Below are positions 57,401 through 64,000 of a stretch of DNA of 64,000 nt, one piece after another. The notes under the pieces were generated by a model. The model was not told the DNA's origin and did no database searches. It saw only the letters and a program-made list of their open reading frames with translations. The translations under genes and the position numbers were made by a program. Each line of letters begins with the position of its first letter. Position 1 is the stretch's first letter. The DNA comes from Elgaria multicarinata webbii (taxonomy: Eukaryota; Chordata; Lepidosauria; Squamata; Anguidae): the NCBI RefSeq assembly GCF_023053635.1, contig NC_086172.1, positions 95,194,181 through 95,258,180 of the forward strand. The letters are read 5' to 3'.

Positions 57401-60107
57401 TAAATCATCTGGACAGATCATTATATGTTGCAATATAATTTTATTAAATAGAGACCTTGTATTTCTTTATTTTTGAAGGTTACAGTGAATACAAATATAG
57501 TAGATCTGAATGAATACTTACAACATATATTAAAGTCAACTAATATGAAATGCCTTACTCCAGAAAAGGTAAGAATTTTTGCTGATTATAAATCTAGTTT
57601 CAAACTACAAATAAAATGACTGGGTTCTACCCTTGAGTGGCCTTGTCTTAGTGGAGAGTGCTTCCACTTACTTAAGTTGGAGAACACAATTTCCCCTTCA
57701 CACACATCTTCATCCTTCCTTGGATATCCCAAATGTTTTTGGGAGGAATAAAACAAGAGTATAAGTAGGTAGGGGGAGAAAATTAGGTGCCCTGATTTGT
57801 GCGAGCAGAAACATTTTCTGCTATGGCAAAGCCACCACTGGATGCAATCTCACTGTTGTTTCATGTAGTTGATCTGTTCTAATACCCAGATATGTTTGGA
57901 ATTTCCCTTCCATTAATGGAATAGTTACATTCATGGAATGGGGCTTTCCTACTTCTGCCTTTCCGCTGCCACCCCCCAAGAAAAATCTGCTCCAGAGACC
58001 TGGAAATTTCTTGGGAGCTGGATGGTATTATGTTCCAAAAGAGCTCCAGATGAAAGGGAATTTAGCACAGATAGAATTCAGCACATATAGTAGTACAAAT
58101 AAATCAGTACAAATTTTATTCATGGCTACCCTAAATAGCTACCCTAATTGTTGTTGCTGCTGCTATTATATAATGGTAATATCACCATCACCACCTGCCT
58201 TTAGTCCTTTTAGAGATAAATGGATGGTGGAGGTTGTTTGGAAAATAAATATATACTTGCAAATACTATGTAGTGAGGAAAGGATCAAAATTTTAAAACA
58301 AAAAACTTTTTTAAGCAAGATTCAGATGGGGGAAATTACCCTTGTAAAGGTGTATAAAATATTGTCTTTCTAGGCACTTTCTGGGTATTGTGGCTTCATG
58401 GCTGCCAATCTGTATGCACGGTCCATATTTGGAGAAGATGCACTTGCAAATGTCAGCATTGAAAAGCCAATTCACCTTGGACCTGATGCTCCAGTCACAG
58501 GACACATAAGAATTCGTGCAAAAAGTCAGGTAATTATATTTTGTATTAAGCTGTCTCCTTGAAACTGTGAACTTCCAACCCAATCTCACAGTTTGCTTGA
58601 AGTTTAACCTTTAATATTAGCTAACGAGTAATCTGGTTGCTGACTTTCCTGTGGTGCTAGATGAGATTACTGACTAATTATCAAGTAAATCTGTTTAGGA
58701 TAGAGACAGAGATCTGTCATTAGAAGAAAGGTGTATGAATCAGAGTGAGCCCTAAAGCATATAGGGAGGCATCCAAAGAGCCATGTTTGGGGCCTTTACG
58801 TGTTCGTAAGAGCTTCTTGGACCCACCTTCCCATCACAGCCTGTATGTGTCCCCTGAAAATCAGCTCTGGAAAGTTTTCAGTACTCTCTTGTCCTGTGCT
58901 AGGAGCTAGTTAAAAATGGGAATTGTTGACATTCTGGCATGTGCATGAAGTTCTTGGGTGCATGCATGTCATCCCTTGGGGCTCAGGTAAAGTTGGGATG
59001 TCAGTTTCAACACAATGCATAAGGTCCAGATATTGAAAATAAATAAAGCTTGTTTGACACTAAATGTGACAAATTTAAGGAAAGATTATAACCTCCTTTT
59101 ATATACTATGAGGTGTTGTGTGGTAACACAAAACAGTACACTTCATTTGTCCTGCAAAAACTGAACGGGAGAAAGTTACATATAATCTCATTCTAAAACA
59201 AAAGCATAATTGTTAGCTTGCAGTTCCTATAAAAAACAATTTATATATGTATAAATTAGATGTATTGAAGAAGCATAGTCAGAAAAGGAGAATGCTACCC
59301 TTTGCAGTACTTTTGCTTATGCCACATAATTTGGGTTAGTTCACCCGAGAACCAAGTAAGCTCCTGGTGAGATGGAACACAATGTTGCATCCAAAAGTAA
59401 CACAAGCAGAAGGCCATTTATGCAATGAGGCTTTCCCACCCGGTTCTCCCTACTGCAGCTCCCCATGCCCCACAAAAGCCTCTCCTTGGGCAGGGTGGGA
59501 GGGGGGAATTGTGAAAAATCAGGCACAGGCAGCTTGTGGGAGCATCTGTTTACAAAGGCTGCTCATACTGTATGTTGAAAATTGCCATTATTTAATCAAA
59601 ACCCTTTGTAGTATATGGATCTCAGTATATTATGAGCTAGAATAGGGTGGGAAACCTCTTTTTCTTCCCTTACTATGACATGCCCAGAATAGTATCTTGT
59701 ATCAATATTACAAAGCTCTGCCCATCTCATTCTTCACGACATCGTGCCTTACAAAATGGACAGACCTGCAAAATATTGTGTTGCTCCCTGAAGGGGGATG
59801 AAAATGTGGGCTTTTGCTCTTTGCGCAAATTCTTTTAGGTTTATGTAATCCACCCTGAGAACTTTTGCCATTGTGTAGTTTCAAATATAAATAAGTAATT
59901 AATATCCTGCCTTGAGCTGTGAGTAACAGCTAGTTTGTGTTAGATATATAAATGGAGATTTGAGAGAAAGTAATTTCTGTTGCATAATAACTATTGTACT
60001 TTTAAATGAACTATTATCTAAAGTGATGACTCCTCTCTCTTTTGCAGGGCATGGCTCTAAGTCTTGGTGACAAAATTAATCTCTCTCAGAAGAAAACTAA
60101 TTTATAA
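37476..60107 (+). CDS. COPB1: Coatomer subunit beta (beta-COP), complete spliced gene
   Basis: Beta-COP is part of the COPI coat, which forms Golgi-to-ER and intra-Golgi vesicles and binds Arf1-GTP. Twenty-one coding exons sum to 2862 nt, giving 953 residues plus stop, equal to human COPB1. The N-terminus is [20 protein letters not shown]. An adaptin-like helical-repeat trunk covers about residues 20-480. A charged linker ([12 protein letters not shown]) lies near 500, and the appendage/C-terminal coatomer domains cover about 670-945. The C-terminus is LSQKKTNL against KKTSI in human. Exon borders: 37476-37566, 40239-40468, 42734-42903, 44088-44202, 44854-44946, 45599-45736, 46583-46702, 47363-47470, 47664-47810, 48658-48803, 50029-50125, 51014-51174, 52826-52946, 53910-54137, 54292-54471, 55311-55455, 55553-55672, 55904-56049, 57479-57568, 58374-58529, 60048-60107. 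All are in phase, with no disruption. Confidence 0.98.
38440..38520 (-). mobile_element. L2-like LINE or SINE 3' tail
   Basis: On the minus strand: AGCCACCATCCCGATCCAGA, GGGAGAGGCGGGTAACAAAT, AAATAAATATATTATCATC. A tail-only fragment in COPB1 intron 2. Confidence 0.5.
39094..39166. repeat. Fold-back repeat, family A
   Basis: ATAAGTTCCATTGAGTTCAA, TGCAACTTACTCTCAGATAA, then GTGAATAGGATTGCAGC. Confidence 0.65.
39251..39363. repeat. Long near-perfect hairpin
   Basis: Arms 39251-39303 and 39311-39363 (53 bp each) are complementary with only a few mismatches, around a 7-base loop GTTGAAT. The left arm runs GGTGAAAAAAAGGAAGAAGC ... AACTTTTTATTTGTAG. In COPB1 intron 2. No flanking duplication is obvious. 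Confidence 0.85.
39595..39915 (-). mobile_element. L2-type LINE 3' end
   Basis: On the minus strand it reads GGAGTCCACCAGGGGAAAAG, CCTTCAGTGTGGTGCCCC, GATGGAATTCCTTGCCTCTG and AACTTTGTATTCCTTCCGGC. This is colinear with the plus-strand copy at 28690-29172. It ends in an AT-rich tail at the low-coordinate side. Confidence 0.75.
40239..40468 (+). CDS. COPB1: COPB1 coding exon 2
   Basis: End of Glu31 and residues 32-107 ([13 protein letters not shown]...LVCDAYRK). Acceptor TAACAG, donor GTTAAT. Confidence 0.98.
40469..42733 (+). other. COPB1: COPB1 intron 3 region
   Basis: Contains AAACCATGGTTTG-type family D remnants near 41090-41140 and a (TAA)n array at 42356-42411. An unassigned GC-richer tract lies at 42020-42230. 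No exon. Confidence 0.7.
42356..42411. repeat. (TAA)n microsatellite
   Basis: About 18 uninterrupted TAA units. The asparagine run in a plus-strand frame is an artefact. Confidence 0.95.
42734..42903 (+). CDS. COPB1: COPB1 coding exon 3
   Basis: Residues 108-163 and two bases of Arg164 ([20 protein letters not shown]...). Donor GTACAT. Confidence 0.98.
42948..43208 (-). mobile_element. CR1 LINE 3' end
   Basis: The left edge GATCATAGAATCATAGAATA is, on the minus strand, the tandem ATTCTATGAT repeat that terminates CR1 elements. Adjacent blocks AGTTGGAAGGGGCCTACAAG and ATCGAGTCCAACCCCCTGCT, and GTCAGGAAGTTTTTCCTGAT, match the common amniote CR1 3' end. A 5'-truncated copy in COPB1 intron 4. 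Confidence 0.88.
44088..44202 (+). CDS. COPB1: COPB1 coding exon 4
   Basis: End of Arg164 and residues 165-202 ([20 protein letters not shown]...HADQ). Donor GTAAAA. Confidence 0.98.
44268..44752 (+). mobile_element. LINE 3' end, CR1/L2/L3-like
   Basis: CTAGATTGCAAACCCCTTAA, then GAAAGGGACCTATCC, then a tail GGCTGAAAAGCAGGATATAA. Upstream, a degraded frame reads ...[12 protein letters not shown], like the WNSLPxD ends of these LINE ORFs. Occupies most of COPB1 intron 5. Confidence 0.55.
44854..44946 (+). CDS. COPB1: COPB1 coding exon 5
   Basis: Residues 203-233 ([20 protein letters not shown]...). The first residue is Glu where human has Asp. Acceptor TTCTGAAG, donor GTATAA. Confidence 0.98.
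45599..45736 (+). CDS. COPB1: COPB1 coding exon 6
   Basis: Residues 234-279 ([20 protein letters not shown]...). Acceptor ACCTAG, donor GTACTG. Confidence 0.98.
45995..46136. repeat. Fold-back repeat, family B (full-length)
   Basis: GGATGCAATTCTATGCATGT then TTAGATGG, ATCCTACAACTCCCAACATT. The return arm GGAATGCTGGGAGTTGGTAG ends with AGAGTTGCATC. Confidence 0.7.
46240..46450. repeat. Family D fold-back remnant
   Basis: CCCAGTTTGCACGTAACAGT, then AAACAAACCATGG, related to 16152-16512 and 50560-50935. Confidence 0.45.
46583..46702 (+). CDS. COPB1: COPB1 coding exon 7
   Basis: Residues 280-319 ([20 protein letters not shown]...HERVLQ). The donor CAA|GTAGGC is weak. Confidence 0.97.
47363..47470 (+). 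CDS. COPB1: COPB1 coding exon 8
   Basis: Residues 320-355 ([20 protein letters not shown]...NVEE). Donor GTAAAA. Confidence 0.98.
47496..47610. repeat. Tetranucleotide repeat plus family A copy
   Basis: A CTTT/CGTT tract at 47496-47532 is followed by a family A copy at 47539-47610 (GAATCCTATGCCTGTTCACT ... CTCCCAAGTAAGAGTACATC). Confidence 0.65.
47664..47810 (+). CDS. COPB1: COPB1 coding exon 9
   Basis: Residues 356-404 ([20 protein letters not shown]...ANVIPV). Acceptor CGCCTAG, donor GTATGC. Confidence 0.98.
48330..48561. mobile_element. Nested fold-back elements, family C
   Basis: Outer arms: CTGTTCAGAAGACACCTTAA with CCATGGCTTTAAGCACGGTG, and their complement at 48505-48561. Inner fold-back at about 48396-48500: GCTGTGTTCAGAGGACACTT ... 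GATGTCTTCTGAAACAGC. One palindrome sits inside the other. In COPB1 intron 10. Confidence 0.75.
48658..48803 (+). CDS. COPB1: COPB1 coding exon 10
   Basis: Residues 405-452 and two bases of Lys453 ([20 protein letters not shown]...AIKSV). Donor GTAAGC. Confidence 0.98.
49051..49270. mobile_element. Family C-like fold-back cluster
   Basis: TTGGTTCAGATGACACGATA opens a decayed palindrome with repeated ACCATGGATTATTGTGTCAT-type units (TGTGTCGTCTGG, TTGTGTCATCTGG). At least two overlapping copies. Confidence 0.55.
50029..50125 (+). CDS. COPB1: COPB1 coding exon 11
   Basis: End of Lys453 and residues 454-485 ([20 protein letters not shown]...RRSLGE). Acceptor TTTCTAG, donor GTATGT. Confidence 0.98.
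50197..50268 (+). mobile_element. Tiny retroposed insertion with 13-bp target duplication
   Basis: GAAAGGCACTGTG is repeated exactly at 50197-50209 and 50256-50268. It flanks a 46-bp A-rich segment (50210-50255) containing ATGTTAAATAAAAATTTAAA. This is what a severely 5'-truncated LINE-mediated insertion would leave. Confidence 0.6.
50560..50935. repeat. Family D fold-back remnant
   Basis: AACCATGGACCTTCTGTCCA, CCAGAGTTCCCAGTTTGAAC and AACAAACCATGGCTGGAAGG recur, with a terminal GGTTTTGGTCGAACC-like inverted pair. Related to 16152 and 46240. Confidence 0.5.
51014..51174 (+). CDS. COPB1: COPB1 coding exon 12
   Basis: Residues 486-538 and two bases of Arg539. It encodes the charged linker [20 protein letters not shown]. 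Donor GTGATT. Confidence 0.98.
51175..52825 (+). other. COPB1: COPB1 intron 13 region
   Basis: Holds an unclassified dispersed-repeat-like tract at about 52040-52340 and a family A copy at 52509-52576 (ACCTGGGAGTAAGTCCTATT ... GTGGACATGAATAGGATTGC). No exon. Confidence 0.6.
52826..52946 (+). CDS. COPB1: COPB1 coding exon 13
   Basis: End of Arg539 and residues 540-579 ([20 protein letters not shown]...EKKKQN). Acceptor TTTGTAG, donor GTAAGT. Confidence 0.98.
53130..53760. repeat. Family D/C-like remnants
   Basis: Repeated AAACCATAGTTTAACATG, GTTAACTGTGGTTTG, CCATGGTTAACATTAATCAC and ACTAAACTGTGGTTAATGG motifs mark several decayed fold-backs in COPB1 intron 14. Limits are uncertain. Confidence 0.4.
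53910..54137 (+). CDS. COPB1: COPB1 coding exon 14
   Basis: Residues 580-655 ([20 protein letters not shown]...EEEKLSQK). Acceptor TATTTAG, donor GTGAGA. Confidence 0.98.
54292..54471 (+). CDS. COPB1: COPB1 coding exon 15
   Basis: Residues 656-715 ([20 protein letters not shown]...ASKLNK). Acceptor TCCACAG, donor GTGATG. Confidence 0.98.
54990..55059 (+). mobile_element. L2-like LINE or SINE 3' tail
   Basis: GAACTGCCCAGAGAGCTTCA, then GCTATTGGGCGGTATAAAAA and TGCAATAAATAAATAAAT. Plus-strand twin of 31023-31084. Confidence 0.65.
55200..55287. repeat. Fold-back repeat, family A
   Basis: CACAATCCTATACACATTTG, TCAAGTCCCCTTAAATTCAG, then CTTACCTGGGAGTATAGGAT. It lies just before COPB1 exon 16. 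Confidence 0.65.
55311..55455 (+). CDS. COPB1: COPB1 coding exon 16
   Basis: Residues 716-763 and one base of Gly764 ([20 protein letters not shown]...). Donor GTAAAT. Confidence 0.98.
55553..55672 (+). CDS. COPB1: COPB1 coding exon 17
   Basis: End of Gly764, residues 765-803 and one base of Val804 ([20 protein letters not shown]...). Donor GTAAGC. Confidence 0.98.
55904..56049 (+). CDS. COPB1: COPB1 coding exon 18
   Basis: End of Val804 and residues 805-852 ([20 protein letters not shown]...EWENK). Donor GTGAGC. Confidence 0.98.
56600..57330 (+). mobile_element. Possible decayed L1-like LINE ORF2 C-terminus
   Basis: Long AT-rich stretch with fragments of open frame (e.g. [20 protein letters not shown] near 57217-57276). 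Their Trp/Tyr/Lys-rich style recalls the C-terminal end of L1 ORF2. No catalytic motif is visible. In COPB1 intron 19. Confidence 0.3.
57479..57568 (+). CDS. COPB1: COPB1 coding exon 19
   Basis: Residues 853-882 ([20 protein letters not shown]...TPEK). Acceptor TTTGAAG, donor GTAAGA. Confidence 0.98.
58374..58529 (+). CDS. COPB1: COPB1 coding exon 20
   Basis: Residues 883-934 ([20 protein letters not shown]...RIRAKSQ). Acceptor TTTCTAG, donor GTAATT. Confidence 0.98.
58530..60047 (+). other. COPB1: COPB1 last intron
   Basis: 1.5 kb with no exon. A tract at 59370-59530 and one at 58840-58900 (CCCCTGAAAATCAGCTCTGG) resemble the dispersed repeat seen near 13.95 kb. Confidence 0.55.
60048..60107 (+). 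CDS. COPB1: COPB1 coding exon 21 (terminal)
   Basis: Residues 935-953 ([19 protein letters not shown]) and TAA at 60105-60107. Acceptor TTTTGCAG. Confidence 0.98.
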   Translation, partial: GMALSLGDKINLSQKKTNL

Positions 60108-60385
60108 ACTTAACGATTCTTCTGATCATTTACAGTTAAATGCTTGGAATTTTGCTTGTTGGATTCAGAACATCTTGTATTATTCTGTTCTTTGGTTGTA
60201 GAAGCTAATCTTCTTGTGCTGAATGCATTCCAGCAAATAATTGGTAGGTTTTACTTATCACTCCAAGATCAAGGTTGATAAAATTTTAAATCTACATTTT
60301 TTTTCAATGTCCTTAGAAGTCATATTGTCTAGTCTCCTATATGTACTATTTCAAAATAAATAAATAAACAAATTCTCTGCTAGTT
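60108..60385 (+). terminator. COPB1: COPB1 3' UTR and poly(A) signal
   Basis: AATAAA occurs at 60355-60360 and overlaps further AAATAAA copies, followed by TGCTAGTTTGTTTTAATC. The cleavage site is probably near 60375-60385. Confidence 0.7.
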
Positions 60386-60815
60386 TGTTTTAATCAAATG
60401 TTAGATCTGCATTGTTTAAGTTTTGGGAAAAGAGGGTGGTAGTGTGCCTCCGAAGTAAAGGGTGCTAGGGAAGATCTAAATACATTAGTATTGTAGCTCA
60501 ACCACTATATCTTGGGATTGCCAAGCTCTGTTCTAGTATGACATCTCTTCCCCCCCCCCCATGTGATTTTAGACCACAGCATAGTATCATGGGGTAACAA
60601 ATTACAATCATATTTCATTATTTCAATCTATATCACAACCCCAAATATGTCATCAAACCTACATAGTTGTACATTCAAAAGTAATATTGTCATGTTCGTT
60701 TGCATTGAAAAAGTGAGTAATTATTGATCATGATGCTAGGTAGCCCAATATGTATAGCCTCTCTGCTAAGTGAAAGATGCTCAAAACCAGGACACAGCAT
60801 AAAACTCCTTTACAC

Positions 60816-61524
60816 CAGGGGTCCCCGACACAGCACCCACAGGTGGCATGGCACCTCCAATGGCACCCACCAATGGGTCCCCAACATTGCTCATATCCCC
60901 CCCCCCCCGCACACTTTTAATATACATACATGGATTTGTATGAAATGCATACAGGTTTCTTGCAATTATACATGGGCTGCAACAAAAGTGGACCAAATAT
61001 CCAAATAAGTATCCATTTGAAAGTAATGGCTACACGCCACCCAGGTTGTAAGGTCCTCAATATTTTTCATTACAGGAGGTGAGTGTTTATCCTTCCACTA
61101 CTGTAATATCAGTCTTTTAGCTGTCATTTACGCTGACTATTTGTTAATTTCCATGAAGGTAAATAATTTAAAAGAGTGTGTACATCAGTGAATGTTAAAG
61201 ATTGTTCCAGTGCAAAATGTTTCTATGTAAGAATTTCCCCTCAAAAAGAAGCAACTACTGGACATTGCCAAAACATATGTTTACAAGAAACATTGGCTGT
61301 ATTGCACTGCCAACAATTAGCTGAATTAGATAATCCCTTATTAAAGAGAGACATTGCAGTATCCAATAGCCACGAAGCAAACATTTTTGCTGACGCAGCC
61401 TAAGCTCAATAGACGCGACATGTAGACGGCAGCGAGCTACTGATTAGGCTTTTGTGGTGGTACCCACAGCAGTATCTCAAATTCCCAGATGCATCCACAT
61501 GCCCAAAAAGGTTGGGGATTCCTG
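60816..61524. mobile_element. hAT-like element with an unassigned interior
   Basis: Ends CAGGGGTCCCCGACACAGCA and AAAGGTTGGGGATTCCTG pair imperfectly. Flanks CTTTACAC (60808-60815) and CTTTAAAG (61525-61532) match at 6 of 8 bases, fitting a decayed hAT target duplication. The right end is shared with fragments at 22690-22915 and 32600-32755. The middle (about 61020-61440) is not repeated elsewhere in the window. Confidence 0.65.
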
Positions 61525-61532
61525 CTTTAAAG

Positions 61533-63579
61533 CCCTAGGCTGAGGGTGTTCAAGAAATTCTTTGTATGGGTTTGCCTAATTCACACGTCTTGGAACCCAA
61601 AACAAACCCAAACACAATTTGTAATCGGAAGTAAGCACTTTTATGAGTTTGTGATTTACGCACCCCAAAAATATATTCAAAAGAGACTTACATTTGAAAA
61701 AAAGCATAAAAATGCATACAGTTTTAAAACGTATGGAAATACACTTTAGTTAATGGGAAGAAAATACTTTTCAAAATGTGTACCAAAAATATGTACATCT
61801 AGAAAAATGTGCATGGAAATACATGCAAATTTACATGCAGGGAAAAGGAAAAAAGCTTGTAATCTCGGAACAAGCTTCAAAGTGGAAATCAGAGGATCTC
61901 GACAAGCTCAAGGTTTGCTGACTTTCATATCCATATCCCAATCTTATTCACTTAATCCTAACTATATCACTCCACTAGAGGGTGCTGTCTTACAATTGAA
62001 TTTGCATTTTAAAGGATACTTCGTGGAGTTGGAGAAATTTATTACTGGTTCGTAAAATATGAAAGTGTTGTGATACCCTTAGAGTTTAAATGGTACACTG
62101 TGGTGAGATTTCTCAGATTCAGGAGAATCCATTTGAAAGTGATATGAAGGGAAAAAAGCACATATTGATGCTAAAATTCACAGTTTAAGGGTGGTTCTTT
62201 CCTGAAGTGTGCTGTCCATTGAGTTGATGCCAAACCTTGATCAGTGAGATTATTTGGTCCTGATAACCAAAATTTAGCACAGAACATTTGGGGTACTGAG
62301 TGGCTACAACCACCGCCCTGGGAGGGGCCGCATGTGACACGGCCTTCTGGCTCCGTTTGGCAGACATGTGCTCCAAACCGCTCTGTCTTTTGACGCTGAC
62401 CCTGTTGAGACGACACACTAAGCCACAGTAGTTAAGCATTTTGAGCTAAACATTATGGCTTGGCGTGTCGTGTGAACCATTCCTAACCATGGTGGCTACA
62501 CAACCATGGTTTAAATATGCTCACTAACCACTTTCTTCAAAAGGGCTAGCGCCCTAACCATGGCTTAGCATGTTGTCTGAACAGACCTGCTGTCTTTGAG
62601 TTCAAAGAGAAAGAAGTGAAAATCACATCTACTACCAAGTATATTGACAGAGAGCGAATTACTGTTTGTTTAAAATTACATTAAAATCACATTGAAAGGT
62701 AAACCAAAGGCATAAATGATTTAGTTAGGTTAGCTCTTACAAGATATTACCCTGGGACAATTAAGTGAAGTTGTGATAGAGAATCATGAATGGCAGAGAG
62801 ACCATTGATAAAGGATATCCTCTCCTATGTGTTAAAACTTCATGTTGCCCATGAAACTGAGTCCACACACACAGACTTCATAGAATGCTTAAATAGCATG
62901 TGGAATCAAGTGCAACTAGTTGCGATGATGTTCATGGGCATGTGGAATCTCCACATTCAATGGTAATATAGTTCCTACAAGATGCTGGAGAATAATGAGA
63001 ATATTTAACAATCATGTGACTAATTTCACTGCCTTTACAGAAGCGCAGTGCTGAACTCTTGGTTTTGATGTTGATCATAGGGTCCAGGTTTGTTCAGGTA
63101 GGGGGAGGCATCCTTTCAGGTTTGATATAGTTATCCTTACAGTCTTACGACAGTTTTTGCAGTCAAGCAGCTGAAACCTCTGAGACTAAGAAGGTTCTGA
63201 AAACCTCGGGCTGTATTTGCTTTCTTTGTACATGTGGGGCCCATGTGTAAGTGCTCAGGGAGCTTCTTAGATAATGAAACAGCTTCAGGCAATTAAAATG
63301 GTGATACATTTGTACTAAAGGTAGACAGTGATACGAAATGAAAATACAGTCTAGGTTATGCTGTTCGCCCTCCCTCTGGTTAAGTACTCCTGTAGGCCAG
63401 CATTAAATGTACAGTTGTTGAATGTCCCGTCATGTACCAGTTCCCCACCCCCAGAACACTCCCTGCAATTCTGGTTAGAAGCAATACTGCAACACTAAAC
63501 TAAGTTCACTGAACGTTTCCATGAGAATGCAGCGTGTTTCTCAAAGTATGCTACCCCGCAAACTAAAACAGATTAGTTG
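61533..63579. other. Downstream intergenic region
   Basis: Contains family C fold-backs at about 62405-62585 and otherwise undistinguished AT-rich DNA. I see no exon of a following gene. Confidence 0.5.
62405..62585. mobile_element. Family C fold-backs (adjacent, decayed)
   Basis: GAGACGACACACTAAGCCAC ... TATGGCTTGGCGTGTCGTGT, then TAACCATGGTGGCTACACAA ... CCATGGCTTAGCATGTTGTC then TGAACAG. Two overlapping palindromic units with the DGACAACACGCTAAGCCATGG-type motif. Confidence 0.6.
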
Positions 63580-63970
63580 GGTGTAGCCTAGTGGCTAAGA
63601 GACATGGCTTTTTAACAAAGCTTTTAATGGTTGAATTCACTAGGCACATCGTTTTAACTGTTTTAATAGTTTTGCTGCTTTTAAATTACATATCGTTTTA
63701 ACTTGATTTATAGTTTAATTTGTTTTTAGCTGTGTATATTTACTGTTTTTATACTGTATGCTTTTATCTGTTCGCCGCCCTGAGATCTTATTGATATAGG
63801 GCGGGATATAAATGTTTTAAATAAAATAAATAAATAAATATTGGCTTGTACTGTAAGCTACGAATAGCTCTACGACCACAGTTCAAATCGTGTCTCTACT
63901 CTCAAGTTTCTTGTTGGCCGTAGGCCACCTTCTCTGCGATGTGGGGGTAGCGATACTGTATTACAACAGT
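63580..63970 (+). mobile_element. tRNA-derived SINE interrupted by a LINE tail
   Basis: The SINE head GTGTAGCCTAGTGGCTAAGA GACATGGCTT breaks off at 63610. It resumes at 63842 as TGGCTTGTACTGTAAGC, then CCACAGTTCAAATCGTGTCT (B-box-like). Between lies an L2-like 3' tail (63611-63841) ending GCCGCCCTGAGATC, GGGCGGGATATAAATG and AAATAAATAAATA. TGGCTT is duplicated at 63605-63610 and 63842-63847. Confidence 0.7.
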
Positions 63971-64000
63971 CTTCTCCATTCTGGTGACCTTCAGATGTTT

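Overview
The window is from a vertebrate nuclear genome, most likely a squamate reptile (lizard-like). Its genes have spliced, deeply conserved vertebrate structures. Its non-coding DNA carries CR1- and L2-type LINE tails, a tRNA-derived SINE, hAT-like DNA elements with 8-bp target duplications, and very many short fold-back (palindromic) elements. The clade call rests on general familiarity with these repeats, not on a search.

Three host genes are present: PDE3B (minus strand) - PSMA1 (plus) - COPB1 (plus). This is the neighbour order known around human 11p15. Positions 1-4.5 kb hold the 5' end of PDE3B: part of intron 1, coding exon 1 (329 residues) and a GC-rich promoter. Positions 4.6-18.3 kb are intergenic and repeat-rich. 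PSMA1 runs from about 18.4 to 29.9 kb: ten coding exons, 261 residues, with a CpG-rich promoter carrying CCAAT, NRF1 and ETS-like sites. A repeat-rich spacer of about 3.5 kb follows. COPB1 has its CpG-island promoter at about 33.3-33.8 kb, 21 coding exons from 37.5 to 60.1 kb (953 residues, the same length as human COPB1) and a poly(A) signal near 60.36 kb. The last 3.6 kb is intergenic repeat DNA.

All reading frames in PSMA1 and COPB1 join in phase over every exon junction, so both genes look intact. Two PSMA1 introns are non-standard: intron 5 has a U12-type (minor spliceosome) donor and branch-site-like motif, and intron 8 has a GC donor (GC-AG). The three genes are functionally unrelated neighbours: a membrane cyclic-nucleotide phosphodiesterase, a 20S proteasome alpha subunit and a COPI coat subunit.

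The most distinctive non-genic signal is the number and variety of fold-back elements. Two families share the same termini, two copies sit next to GC-rich promoters, one is nested in another, and one hairpin has near-perfect 53-bp arms. One hAT-like element carries an array of perfect 5' splice-site consensus sequences on both strands. I found no CRISPR array, no rRNA or tRNA gene, no recognisable retrovirus or LTR element, and no convincing novel protein-coding gene.
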